A stretch of 64,000 nt of DNA from Sepioteuthis lessoniana (GCA_963585895.1 OY757904.1:67717333-67781332), one strand, 5' to 3'; positions 1-10,413 are shown, numbered from the stretch's first letter. The notes: generated by a model not told the origin, from the sequence alone. Numbers and translations: made by a program.

Positions 1-1186
1 TTTTTCATGGCTGAAATTTAAAGTGTCGCCTTTATTTTTTAACTGAAGAAGATAATTTTTTATTTCTAAAAATGTTGTTAGTTTTTACTTTTAAAGAGAA
101 ACCCATTTATTATTTCAATCATTTTTTTTTCTTCTATAATTGGTCAGACATTTCCAATTACTTACCTATGTATCCTCATATTTTCTTCTTTTCTTCTTTT
201 CTTTTTTTTTTTGTGGTTGACATTCCCGATGGGTTACTATTTTCTCATTGGGAGATATAATATTTTTCTAATTTTTAATTAATAAAACTTAGATTTTAAC
301 CGAAAATCTGGTTAGAACTATTATTCATTGCTTTTCCTAGTGTTTATAGATTTGTTAAAATCTTAAAGATTTCAGAGCTTTTTGAATGTTGTATTCGAAA
401 AAAGAAAATCTCGATTGGCAATGAAAAGGAAGATCAGGCACAGATTCCAAGACAGAAAATAACAAGCAGCAAGATGTCATACCAAATTTCTGTACAGACG
501 GAATAAAAACACAAATAAAATGTATAAAAGTTAATTCCAGGCTCTGAATAACATACAAGAGGATACAAGTTACTATGAGAAAAAGTCAGAGTAATATTTG
601 ATTTGAACAGAATAGCTGCTTCAATACCACCACAGAAAATCTACCAAGAAAGAGCAGTGTCGTATAAAAGACTACATTTAATAATTACTTAATTCTGACA
701 TATTGAATAGTAAGAAACTGAAGTCAGATTCAAAGTAAAAAGAGGACAATCATCTAAGATAATGTCAAATCACTTTTGCTGAGGACAAATAAAAAAGATT
801 AGCTGAAAGATGTGAATTTGGGATTTTATTGATCATAGAAGAGAGAAAAAATGTTGTGACTGAATGAAATAGAACTTTAATCATAGCAAAATAATGCACC
901 CTCAAAAAAATTCAATGTCGTGGGAGGATAATGATTTTCGGTTTTGCAGTATATCTGGGTTTTTTTTTTTTGTTTTGTTTTTACCAGTGAATCAATCAAA
1001 TAATAAAGTTAATAATAATTGTTACAAAACTTTCTGACAAATAAGTATTCAGTATGTCCTAATATTTTATACATAACTAGTGTTGAAAGAGATACATTTA
1101 TGTATTTCCTGGTAGCATTAGCGTGAAGGGAAACACACATACACAGTAATACATAGATATATATTTATTTATGTATATTTGTATAT
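1..1186. other. Unassigned AT-rich DNA
   Basis: No convincing gene or repeat family is seen. The stretch holds poly-T/poly-A runs (for example around 120, 205 and 960). Its short open frames are low-complexity and lack any recognisable domain. Confidence 0.6.
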
Positions 1187-1189
1187 GGT

Positions 1190-1335
1190 GCACTCACTGT
1201 GGCATAATGGAGAGTGACACATCATGAGTGAGTTCATACTGTAGTCGAAGTTTTGAGTTCCTTTTCGATTAATATCCTTGGGAAAGGTACGCACTCCCAA
1301 ACCTCATAGCTATGAGGTTATTCTACAAGAATATC
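1190..1335 (+). repeat. Decayed tRNA-headed SINE fragment (head A/C type)
   Basis: The segment has a degenerate tRNA-like head (GTGGCATAATGG, box-A-like; TTTTGAGTTCC, box-B-like). It is followed by the middle block TCCTTGGGAAAGGTACG found in the SINE copies near 35.9, 41.6 and 62.8 kb. The 3' tail is missing. Divergence is high, so this is an old, truncated copy. Confidence 0.5.
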
Positions 1336-2654
1336 TGTGGCTTTAAATAACTCTCAAAAACTGATATGCCTTTAAACAAAGAAAACCATATATATATATA
1401 TATATATGAGTTTGTTCTTCAGGTAGGTAATTAGTTGAATGATAAGAAATTATTATTTTTTCCCGCTTTACTTGCATCTTATTACCGATATGCTTATTTT
1501 AATCTTGGCAACTGAAGTAGTAGGATTATGATTTATGGGTGTTTATATATATATATATATATATAGATATAGATATATATATATTTGGGGGGTGCAAGTG
1601 TGTCTGTATGCGCGCGTGTGTGTTTATGTGTGCATGGAAGTGTATATAATTTGATAGATAGATAGAGAGACATTCAACATCTATGACTAAATGAAAAGTA
1701 TGAACAGAACACGCTTAAAATGTCATCGAACATTAGAAAAAAATGCAATTGTGAACAGTCAAAAATCCTCTCCTCCATTTCTTTTCTTAGCAAATAAATA
1801 AATAAATATATAATGCCTCCATTATTTGACATGTACAGATGAAAATATATTGTTTTTACTTTGCATTTATTTTTATCAATTTATTTATTCATTCTCCGCT
1901 TGTTTTGGTCCATGTAGCCTCGTTTCCATTTTCACAGTGCTGCCTTCGCTTCCTCTGTGTTTCTTTCGAATATTAAAAGCAATAAGAGAAAACATTTGTT
2001 GCATTAACGTCATATTTTTTTCTTTCTCACCTAAAAATAATGCATCTTCTATCCAAACAGTTATTTATTTATTTATTCAATTTTGACACACCAAAATATT
2101 TGCTGTCACCAAAGATTGGCACGATCAAAACAACAACAACGGAACAAAAATATTGAAATGAAAATATATCAATAAATAAAACAATGCTGTCGAGATGACT
2201 GCGTGAATTTTAAATGTACGCATTGTAATAAATAAACAAAAATTACTAAATAAATAAAAGTAGGTAAGCTTTCAAATAGGTCCATAAAAACGACTGCAAA
2301 CCATTTTCATTTTTTTTTTTTTAGTTTTGCCTTTCTTCAAACTCTTCAAAATCATAGAATTTAAACGTAGCTGCTTTCTTTTTAATCTTTGAAATTTCAT
2401 CATCGATCACTGATTCCAATTTAATTTAGTCAAATGAATTGTTTTGCATTAGGCCATTATAGTTGCGCATTTTCTCTTGGTACCAATGAAACGTTTTTCA
2501 ACTAACATGTAACTTTAAAAAAATCACCTAGGACAAACACGTGAAAAAGAAATGGTGGCACTCAATCTTTTTACATCAACTATTTTGCTGCATTATGCTA
2601 AGAATAGACTATTCTATATTGCATGCAATTGTGGCTAATAATACAAGATGGAAT
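1336..2654. other. Unassigned AT-rich DNA
   Basis: Short TA microsatellites lie at about 1388-1407 and 1544-1582. The 86-codon open frame at 1826-2086 is hydrophobic and T-rich, with no motif I recognise. I see nothing else. Confidence 0.55.
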
Positions 2655-2659
2655 CCACG

Positions 2660-2895
2660 AAGACTTATGACATAGTTGTTGGTGACCGTAGTCAAGTGCT
2701 ACCTGAAAGCTCCCTTTTCAATAGATACTACACAAAAGTGTAGGGGACGCCGCTAACATCTTTCCTTTTATTGCTCTACTTTACTCTTGAAACGTGTCTT
2801 ATAATGCTGAGTGTTAAGCAAGGTGGTATCAAGTAACAATTTTTGAGTCTCTGATATTGCCCCAGGCCATTGGTGAAACGGACATAAATAGCTGA
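2660..2895 (-). repeat. SINE-B copy, decayed
   Basis: Read on the minus strand this matches the SINE-B block seen near 10.0, 40.8 and 45.9 kb: a GGTATCAAGTA-type motif, TAAGCAAGG, then the CTCTACTTTACTCTTGA region and a poor copy of the terminal module. The tRNA-like head would lie near 2870 (GGCCATTGGTGAA). It abuts a SINE-A copy of opposite orientation. Confidence 0.55.
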
Positions 2896-2904
2896 TCTTT
2901 GGGT

Positions 2905-3166
2905 AACAGTTACCACCATAGGCAATGGAATCGCTTATTCGAGTTTAATCCTGGACGAGATTTAGCTGATTTACCCTAATAAAAAGCCTTGAATATGTCT
3001 GTTCTCCTCAGCTACTGGTAAAAATAAGGCCAACCAGTTTCTTTTGTCTTGATTAGCCAACCACTATAGGAGAAATAACTTTGAATTCAAACCAACTCAG
3101 TCCACTTAAGAACTGATCTTATGTCATATCTTACTCGGAGCAGAGGGGTTGGGTAAATATATAAAA
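2905..3166 (+). repeat. SINE-A copy, decayed
   Basis: The order matches other SINE-A copies: a box-B-like GAGTTTAATCCTGGACGAG, then a diverged middle, GAATTCAAACC, a TTAAGAACTGATCTTATG block, and the terminal GGAGCAGAGGGGTTGGGTAAA. The tail leads into a TA-rich flank. Confidence 0.6.
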
Positions 3167-3432
3167 GTATATAATTAGTTACAAAAATACTTATTCTTGA
3201 TATTTGGTGTTCCAGAATATCTCTGTGTGTGGTTGTGAGTTTAAATATATACATATGGTAGGCAAAAACACACCCTAGTAGCTAAAGCATACATTAATAT
3301 CAATAAGTATACCAACTACTTACATTATCTCAGATAAACACATATAAACACGCATAAATACGGACATACAAACATACAGACATGTATATAGATATATGTA
3401 TATACGGACCTTAGTTACACAACACACATACT

Positions 3433-3434
<2 letters not shown>

Positions 3435-3525
<91 letters not shown>
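3435..3525. repeat. Compound microsatellite (TA)n(TG)n
   Basis: About 48 bp of TA are followed directly by about 42 bp of TG/GT. The open frames crossing it are artefacts of the repeat. Confidence 0.98.
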
Positions 3526-3527
<2 letters not shown>

Positions 3528-3811
3528 TGTAGACATAATTAGTTACTCGCACAACCACAATGAGGAGAGGACAGAGAGAAAACAAGGTTATTAGTAGACA
3601 CTCGATGAGACCATTACAGACAACGAATTCCAATGGGACGAATACAGACATTTGATCTAGAATTAACCAAAATCTAAATGATTTATGACCTTTCCCCCAA
3701 CTACTATAAGGATAAGAACTATTTAATATGTCTACATAAATTCACTCGTACAAATACAAAACTACTTTATTACTTTAAGAGGCATTTGAGATACTCAAAA
3801 TTCGTGTACCA

Positions 3812-3814
<3 letters not shown>

Positions 3815-3882
<68 letters not shown>

Positions 3883-3884
3883 TA
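3815..3884. repeat. (TA)n microsatellite
   Basis: Seventy bases of TA dinucleotides carry a single G interruption (TATGTATA). Confidence 0.98.
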
Positions 3885-4007
3885 ATAAATAGAAAAATCA
3901 CATGTCTAGACTTAAAACGCCAGTGAAGTATTTCTCGATAAAATATTTACTTTTATCTCGCTGAATCCCAGTAATGTGTCTGTCTAGTTTTCTTTGAGTG
4001 TCTCTGT

Positions 4008-4078
4008 CCCTTTCTGTCTCTGTCTTTCTGTCTGTCTGTCTGTCTCCTCTCTCTCTCCCCTCCACACACACACACACA

Positions 4079-4137
<59 letters not shown>
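4008..4137. repeat. Compound microsatellite (TCTG/TC)n(CA)n(TA)n
   Basis: A TCTG/TC-rich pyrimidine run passes into about 18 bp of CA from 4063, then about 55 bp of TA to about 4137. Confidence 0.97.
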
Positions 4138-4142
<5 letters not shown>

Positions 4143-4890
4143 GCATTAGTGACGTTTTGCTTTTGGGCTCAAACCGAAAATCTATTCCCTCATGTCTATT
4201 TCGAAGCATATAAAAGATCTCAGAAGTAGCAATATGTCCCTGATTTTTGCTAGACACAATGTACATATTCGAAAAACCATCAATAATTATATTTTTTGTC
4301 ATATAATCTGTTTACTCCTCATTTTTCCATGAATGTATATTTAAGTTTTCTGGCTAAAAATTGACTACGTATTTCTTTTTGTTATTGATACCCTACAGGG
4401 AAATTTAATTGTGCAGCAATGAAGCCAAAGGATTCAAGTCCTACCTGTGTTCTAGGAGTATTTGTATGAATAAGTGTGTGCGTGAGAATTAGCATACACG
4501 TTGTATGATATGTTCCACTGATTAGAATATTGAGTAATTCACATCAAATATATTAATAACTACTGAAACTAGTTTAGAATAATTTATTCTGTAAAATGCA
4601 ACACAAAGAGAAAATATTTTTCTATTGTTTGTAGAATAGTCTGTTTTCAAGTTTTAGCAGTACAAATTCATGTAAATATAGAAAATATTGTATAAAATAT
4701 GAGCCCTAATAACGTTGATAACAAAGAGTTTTCCTGGATGTATGTATCGTGGCAAAACTATTGTATTTTCATATGTCTCAATAGGTTTGAGGTGTATTGG
4801 TTTCCGATGTATGAAATAGACACGTTGACACCAGTTCAAATAATCGTTTTTCATATAGCACAAGAATCTTTGGGGAAAGTACTAATCCTA
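4138..4890. other. Unassigned AT-rich DNA
   Basis: No family could be recognised. A weak box-B-like GATTCAAGTCC near 4432 is not supported by a box A. Confidence 0.5.
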
Positions 4891-4892
4891 TC

Positions 4893-5040
4893 ATTGTCCT
4901 TCTAGCTAAGGGTAAATTGTGGAGTAGACTGGGCTCTTCAAACTTGGTACGGCAACCAGTCTAAGAGAAGAAATAAAACTCTTAATTCAAACCTTTTAAC
5001 TCCGCGTGAAATTGACCTTGCATCACATCACATCCCACCT
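4893..5040 (+). repeat. 5'-truncated SINE-A 3' fragment
   Basis: The segment starts within the SINE-A middle (CTAGCTAAGGGTAAATTG). It continues through CTTCAAACTTGGTACGGCAA, AATTCAAACCTTTTAACTCC and a decayed terminal block before a short TA tract. Confidence 0.6.
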
Positions 5041-5142
5041 GTGCTGATTATATATATATATATATATATTTGAACGGCCGGTTTCGTCTGGCTCTTGTCA
5101 TGATCTTAACGCCAGAAAAATATTTAAAAGACATTGAGTAAT

Positions 5143-5548
5143 TCACATTCGACCTTTTGGATCTACTTATCTACGTCTTTATGGTCTACCTAAGATCCAT
5201 AAAAATGGTGTTCCTTTGTTACCTGTCCTTTCTATGGTGGGTTCTGCCCAACAAAAGGCTGCCAGTTGACTATCATCAGTGCTTCAAACTGTGTTGGAGC
5301 ACTTTAGTTGTTTCTGTATCAAAGACGTTGACGACACTGTCTGCCTATTTAAATGTGAGAAAGACGCAGACTTATTTCTCGCACAATTAAATTCTATGCA
5401 TCCCTCTTTGAAGTTTATCGTGAAAAGGGAGTCTAATCAACGACTTCCGTTTCTTGATGTATTTGTACATAGGCAATATATAGGAGAGAGATTGCCTAAA
5501 TCCATCACTACGGCTGTTGGTAGATGTTATTTTTCAGCTGCTGTGTGA
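5143..5548 (+). pseudogene. PLE reverse transcriptase fragment, internally deleted
   Basis: One frame reads TYLRLYGLPKIHKNGVPL followed by LSMVGSAQQK, the conserved N-proximal PLE RT block. After a stop and a frame change it reads VLQTVLEHFS, then jumps to VDDTVCLF, which corresponds to the YVDD catalytic box. The region then continues LNSMHPSLKF and LPFLDVFVHR, typical downstream PLE RT. The segment that normally lies between CIKD and YVDD (fingers and palm, including the first catalytic Asp) is absent. The Tyr of YVDD is replaced by Asp at the deletion joint. The 89-codon open frame at 5279-5548 is the C-terminal part. It is a pseudogene and clearly retroelement-derived. Confidence 0.8.
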
Positions 5549-5564
5549 GTTATTTTTCAGAGTC

Positions 5565-5935
5565 GAACAGCATTTGTTTCAATGCGTGAAGATGTCTTGC
5601 CTCCCCACTATATTAATTCAGTTATATATAAATATACATGTAGTTGTGGCATTGACTACGTAGGCAGGACTTCTAATCACTTAGATCTCCGCATAAGACA
5701 CCATCTTCCAGCTCGATTTTAAAATCTTCGGCTTAAAAGAGGTCAGCTTGCAAATACACCCGGGTCCTTTCTAGCGGAGGACATGATTAATAGTAGGGAA
5801 TGTGTTGCAGACTTCAATGTTGACCGATTCAGTATTCTGAGTCGGTCACATTCGGTTTTTCATCTCAAAGTGTTAAAGACTCTTTACGTTCGATCCCTTC
5901 CCTCTGTAAACAGAGGGATTGTTTGTTGGGATTGA
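5565..5935 (+). pseudogene. PLE GIY-YIG endonuclease domain, broken
   Basis: Translation gives VLPPHYINSVIYKYTCSCG followed by IDYVGRTSNHLDLRIRHHLP. This carries the GIY-like VIYKY, a Cys pair, the YVGRT (YIG) motif and the R..H segment of the GIY-YIG nuclease that PLEs fuse to their RT. A stop follows at PARF. The C-terminal part then continues as FLAEDMINSRECVADFNVDRF and LKVLKTLYVRSLPSVN, ending at a stop near 5937. In PLEs this domain nicks the target DNA. The C-terminal region contains a CCCTCTG-TAAA-CAGAGGG hairpin near 5900. Confidence 0.8.
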
Positions 5936-6211
5936 ATTTGATTAGTCCCTAGCCATCAGCTCTTTGCTAGTACTACCCCCTCTTAGAGTTTTTTTTTTGT
6001 GTTTTTGTTTTATTTCCTGCCCTTTTCTTCATTCCTTTACTTTTTTCCATTTACATTTTCCCCTTTAAATTTTTTTCTGGCGTTAAGATCTTGAGCCAGA
6101 CGAAACCGGTAGTTCAAATATATCCATTTTTTTTAAAAATGATAAACATGCCCACACCTTCCCTAGGCCTATATGTTTTCATTGCAATCAATAAGTTGTT
6201 AACCAATGATA

Positions 6212-6214
<3 letters not shown>

Positions 6215-6305
<91 letters not shown>
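6215..6305. repeat. (TA)n microsatellite
   Basis: About 90 bp of TA are interrupted once by TATGTATG. Confidence 0.98.
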
Positions 6306-6307
<2 letters not shown>

Positions 6308-7013
6308 GCTTTCGTCGCTAAGGCAAGAATACTCATCTTAAATATTCAAAATAAGTGTATGAATGTGAATATCTTTTTCAGTTTGAAGGTCATAAGATTC
6401 AATGAGACTTCTGCTCGTGAATAAACTTTATTTTCTATTTACATACCATCATTACTTTTATTTTTCTTGCTGGCTTCTCAATTTGAGGACAAGCGTGTAG
6501 TACTCTTTACTTATTCATCTATAACTTTTCTCTGAATTCGAAAATATCTAGTTTATTGTCAGTTCTGGTAACAAAAAGAAATGCACAGTAGACACATCTT
6601 CACTTGATTTGTGAAATTGTAATGAACAATATGAACTGGACACACATATTCATGTGCTTGTATGTGTGTTGGGTTCTATTTCCGTCAGTAGTTCTCATAG
6701 CCAGGATATCACTGAAGATCCTAAGTGACTTTGCATCTTAGAGAACAAGAGAAGTTTATTGGCAAGCACCGTCTTCAATGGAGGTGTCAAGTGTCTTGTA
6801 GCATTAAATGGCATCTTAACAGTAACTACGTAAAACGCCTCAGGAGACAAGACTCTAACAACAAGCAGACACTGTGACATGCCGTTGTCGAGGCTTTATT
6901 CTAGCAAGATCAATAAAAGCTGTATTCTTATTTTGCTTTTGTGCTTCTCAGTGTTATATTGTGTGAATATTTATACATACCCATGTGCTTGGACGAAATG
7001 ATATGCGTACACA

Positions 7014-7015
<2 letters not shown>
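6306..7015. other. Unassigned DNA
   Basis: No recognisable gene or repeat. The block at 6690-6890 is less AT-rich than its surroundings, but no open frame in it shows a known motif. Confidence 0.5.

Positions 7016-7084
<69 letters not shown>
7016..7084. repeat. (TA)n microsatellite
   Basis: About 69 bp of uninterrupted TA dinucleotides. Confidence 0.98.
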
Positions 7085-7085
<1 letters not shown>

Positions 7086-7248
7086 TAAACCACACACGTA
7101 CGGGCAAATGCAAATACCACTTCGTCGTTAGGGTTTAGTGTTCCCTGATTATATTCCCTGCTGATAGTGTTCCCCCGCCAAAAAATGAAGTGTCTTGGGT
7201 ATGATACGTAACTACATTTGATAGTTCCGCGCGCGTTTCTGAACTCTC

Positions 7249-7670
7249 GGTGTAGTTTGGTTTGGTTTTATGGTAGATCAACCATTCTAGTTCATTTAAT
7301 GTCAAACCCATTTTTATACACATAATGAACTCTGTTTCAAACAATTCAGTTTAGCATAAATACATTTTTTTCATTTATATGTAGAGACAGTTCTATTTCA
7401 AATAAATCCGTTTGGCAAAAATTCACCGTTTAAATGTCAGAAATAGTTCTAATTCAAACAATTCCGTTTAGCATAAGAACATAGTTTAGTTCTATTTAAC
7501 GCAAAGATAGGAACCTACCTGGTGCTAACCCTCCAGGCCAAAGAGTACCGGGGAGCAATGCTAATGAATGGATCCTATGCATTTCTCAATGTTCAGCATT
7601 ACTGCAGCCTCACCATCAGATTTAGAGATGCAGTCGGTATATTCTGCAGTCCCAGCCAACTAACAAGAAT
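7249..7670 (-). repeat. GGTTT-tailed repeat, copy 1
   Basis: On + it runs GTTTGGTTTGGTTTTATGG, then ATCAACC..TAGTTCATTTAATGTCAAA, then three or more diverged units of about 55-70 bp built on TTCTATTTCAAACAATTC + CAGTTTAGCATAA. It finishes with a GC-richer block (GTGCTAACCC...GAGCAATG...CACCATCAGA...GATGCAGTCGGTATATTCTGC). I assign minus orientation because the GGTTT array is then a 3' (AACC A)n tail, like the tail of SINE-C. The class is unknown: it may be a SINE or a truncated LINE. Confidence 0.65.
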
Positions 7671-7804
7671 GTCTGGAGGGGAGTGTTTTACCATTTCCTT
7701 GCTATTTTAACTTGACACACTTTTTAGCACAGTTCTAGTTCGTGTTGGAGTACAGTTTATAGGACCAGTTGAACTGTTTGATGATTTTTGATTTCGATTT
7801 AATG

Positions 7805-7809
<5 letters not shown>

Positions 7810-7846
<37 letters not shown>
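7810..7846. repeat. (TA)n microsatellite
   Basis: A short TA run has one TACA interruption. Confidence 0.95.
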
Positions 7847-7928
7847 GCAAAATAGTTGACGGCAAACGTTAGCATGTACATACAGTGAACCAATTTCTCT
7901 AAACTTAATGCATATGATAAGCCTATTT

Positions 7929-8525
7929 GAGTTGGTTTGGTTTGGTTTGGTTTGGTTTGGTTTTATGGCATATCAACCTTTGTAGGTTTTTAATGTCAAA
8001 TCTATTTTTATGTAAATAATCAGTTCTATTTCAAATAATTCAGTTTAGCTTGATTACACAGTTGGTCAAAAACATTTCTTTTTCAAACTATTCAGTTTAT
8101 TCAAGCAGTTATATATAACGATTCAGTTTAGTGTAATACGGTTTCAATGTCAAAAACAGTTCAATTTAAAATAATTCAGTTCAGCATAAGCACGCAGTTT
8201 AAATTTAAGTATTGTTTAATTGTCAAAAACATTTCTATTTTAAGCTATTTAGTTTAATCAAACAATTCAGTTTAGCATAAGTATGCTGTTAGTTCTATTT
8301 AACCCATTGATTGGGCCCTATCAGGTGCTACCACGCCGGGCCAGTGTGGACCTAGGAGCAATGGCAATGAAGGTGTGCTCCGTATTCCACAAGGTCCCAT
8401 CATTACTGGGACATCACCATCAGACTGTTTAGTTTCATATCCAGGACACTCAATGGGGGTGGTGTTACCCCTCTGCAAAGATGCAGTCAGTATATTCTAC
8501 AGCCCCAACCGACTGGGCAAATATA
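7929..8525 (-). repeat. GGTTT-tailed repeat, copy 2 (most complete)
   Basis: It starts on + with five or six GGTTT units (7933-7962), then TATGGCATATCAACCTTTG and TTTTTAATGTCAAA. Five or six diverged tandem units follow (AGTTCTATTTCAAA, AATTCAGTTTAGC, AAAAACATTTCTATTT). It ends in a GC-rich block (GTGCTACCACGCCGGGCC, CATTACTGGGACATCACCAT, GATGCAGTCAGTATATTC) and stops at CGACTGGGC. The TATCAACCTTTGTAGGTT module is also the 3' tail of SINE-C at 62.7 kb. The 82-codon open frame at 8375-8623 lies over the GC-rich end and is not clearly protein-like. Confidence 0.7.
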
Positions 8526-8529
8526 AGAA

Positions 8530-8995
8530 TTGGCATACGGTTAAAATTAACCACATAATCAAACAAGAACAATTACTTGCAGAGACACGCGAGCACTTTC
8601 ATACGAACATGCACAGAAACTAAAGTAAGCAAAATCCTACACACATGCACATGCACGCACACATATTCAAAAATATGCAAGTAAATTCAAATACTCAATT
8701 GCAGAAAGACAACCAGATGTACACTCACCTGGGTGTTTTAGAGGATGTTTTTTCGGGTAAATTTTGATTTGTCTTTTTATTTAGATATGACTGTTTTAAT
8801 TACATTACTTATGGTGAAATAATGTAGAATTCTACTTATTTATGAAATATTTTTTATATGAAACCTAATGTCATAAGATAACCCGTGAAGCTGCAGTGAA
8901 TCTGATCGCAAATGAAATATTCGAATAACGTGATACCTACCAAGTTTGTTGAACCTAAGAAAAAAAATTATGTTTTATTATTTAACTACTGTAAC
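8530..8995. other. Unassigned DNA
   Basis: Nothing recognisable apart from a short CA-rich patch near 8640-8660. Confidence 0.5.
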
Positions 8996-9001
8996 ATTAT
9001 C

Positions 9002-9098
9002 GATTATTATGGACTTAATGATGGACATAGCTTATTATGGACATAATGACAGGCATAGCTTAATATGGACATAGCTTATTATGGACATAATGATGTAA
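9002..9098 (+). repeat. Short minisatellite, about 28-bp unit
   Basis: Imperfect tandem copies of TTATTATGGACATAATGA plus (C/T)(A/G)GGCATAGC are present: three near-complete units and one shortened unit. Confidence 0.85.
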
Positions 9099-9099
9099 C

Positions 9100-9620
9100 C
9101 AATAAAATACTATGCAGAAAATATTGTGATGTAAGCATTGCAAAAATTTACAACAACGTGAATCAAAAGTTTTATAATAATATGGTGTAATGTGAATTAC
9201 AATTCAGTAACTATGGGTAGTTTAGCCGAGACTTGGAAGACGACGAACCACACTAGACTGTGAGATGGTGAGTTTGTTTGATACTCTCTGAGAGCGACTC
9301 ATTAGGTTTGCTTCGCTGACTTATAACACAGCGTCAGAAGCCAAGTTTTCAGACCTATTTAAACTTGTTTGGTGGTTGAGTTTCTTTCAATTCGAGTGAA
9401 ATGTCTATAACTATGTGATTACGATACAGTGATCAATAGCGCGTTTACCTTTCGCTGAACAAATGTTTTTGGTTGCTTCCGTGGTGTTATGACCCAGTTC
9501 GACCTCGTAAAGTTGATGTTCCAGAATTAAAAGAATGCTACATTACACTTTCATAAATGTCACTTTAAAATCAGTCGGCCATGTGCTAAACGTGCTATAC
9601 ACTAACGTACCAAACATTAT
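9100..9620. other. Unassigned DNA with a module shared with 49.9 kb
   Basis: The segment around 9458-9510 (AAATGTTTTTGGTTGCTTCC, then GTGGTGTTATGACCCAGTTC) closely resembles 49955-50005 (GTTTGCTTCCGTGGCGTT, then GTCCAATTTCATCTG). At 49.9 kb it sits next to a mariner-like HTH fragment. I take it as part of the same repeat family, but no coding part is visible here. Confidence 0.45.
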
Positions 9621-9622
9621 AA

Positions 9623-9638
9623 AACTTTTCATGCAATC

Positions 9639-9688
<50 letters not shown>

Positions 9689-9697
9689 CATGAAAAG

Positions 9698-9742
<45 letters not shown>
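9623..9742. repeat. Twin (TA)n tracts with 14-bp inverted arms
   Basis: AACTTTTCATGCAA (9623-9636) and TTGCATGAAAAGTT (9686-9699) are exact inverted copies that flank the first TA run. A second TA run (9700-9742) follows. The structure could extrude as a long hairpin. Confidence 0.9.
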
Positions 9743-9746
<4 letters not shown>

Positions 9747-9956
9747 CACTATATTCAATGTTGATTTTTAAATGTTTTTCGATTATACATGGATTTTTAT
9801 AACTGATCTTGTGGTTTTATCCATGTTTAGTAGATGTGGTAAATTTTGAATATTTTACATTTAAAGAAATTCATAATAATTGGGAGCTCTTATTACATTG
9901 ATAACTTCAATTATATTTCTTATATAGAGAAAACTCTTGTAGAAGATTACTCTTAT

Positions 9957-10225
9957 CAAAGCGGTCCATTGGCCTAGTGGTTAGAGTCTTGATCTTTAGC
10001 CCGGGAGACTGATGTCTAATCCCTGTTCGAGTAATACCAAAGACAAAAAAAATAGTACTTAATGCCTCCTTGCTTAACACTCAGAGTTATAAGGTATGGA
10101 TCAAGGTAGATTGGAGCAATCCAGTGAAAGGAGTAATGCCCTTTCCTACACCTCGGCGTATTAGCTCTTGAAAAGAGAACCTTCGTGTCATCTTTGATAA
10201 CGGCCGCCAACTTCACTAATATCCA
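9957..10225 (+). repeat. SINE-B copy with tRNA-like head
   Basis: The head CATTGGCCTAGTGGTTAGAG carries a good Pol III box A (TGGCCTAGTGG). A box-B-like region follows (GATGTCTAATCCCTG). The body is AATACCAAAGAC, AGTACTTAATGCCTCCTTGC, TTAACACTCAG, GGAGCAATCCAGTGAAAGG, ending GCCGCCAACTTCACTA. The same order recurs at 35.7, 40.8 and 45.8 kb (+) and at 2.7, 30.8 and 51.5 kb (-). It is a SINE, not a functional tRNA gene. Confidence 0.8.
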
Positions 10226-10380
10226 ATCAATCGCGCGTTTATTAACCTATTGCTACAAACATGACAATAATCTAAATTCATTTTGTACAAAAATGTCATC
10301 AGTACTTGAATAGCTAATCTTACAAGAGCAGTCAGTTACAACAACTCTGTACCTTGGTTATTTTATTTCAATTCGACACT

Positions 10381-10382
<2 letters not shown>

Positions 10383-10413
<31 letters not shown>
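10383..10413. repeat. (TA)n microsatellite
   Basis: A run of about 30 bp of TA dinucleotides. Confidence 0.97.

Larger units (their letters stand above)
5062..6124 (+). mobile_element. Penelope-like element relic with inverted terminal repeats
   Basis: The element is bounded by roughly 50-bp inverted ends. The left arm is at 5062-5119 and contains CCGGTTTCGTCTGGCTC. The right arm is at about 6073-6124 and contains GAGCCAGACGAAACCGG. Both arms end outward in TTTGAAC/GTTCAAA and run into TA. Between them, on +, lie a reverse-transcriptase remnant and a GIY-YIG endonuclease remnant in the order expected of PLEs. Terminal repeats that may be direct or inverted are an established PLE feature. Stops, frameshifts and a large internal RT deletion make it inactive. 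Confidence 0.8.

Noticed and set aside
3415-4302. Several open frames rich in Tyr-Ile and Thr-His, here and at about 20 other microsatellites
   Set aside because: TA and CA repeats have no stop codon in some frames, so these are translation artefacts of simple repeats.
4424-4470. A further SINE head (GATTCAAGTCC as box B)
   Set aside because: No box A at the right distance and no body or tail from any family.
5062-5119. A hammerhead ribozyme in the left end of the 5.1-kb PLE
   Set aside because: GAAAC is present but the CTGATGA core is not, and I could not form stem II.
7935-7962. Telomere-like repeat
   Set aside because: The GGTTT units are only five or six in number, are pentameric, and form the tail of a dispersed repeat.
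8990-9098. A CRISPR-like array
   Set aside because: Units of about 28 bp are directly adjacent with no spacers, copy number is about four, and the genome is eukaryotic; it is a minisatellite.
9957-10035. A tRNA gene on + with TGGCCTAGTGG
   Set aside because: It is the head of a SINE-B copy; the same head and body recur at 35.7, 40.8 and 45.8 kb.
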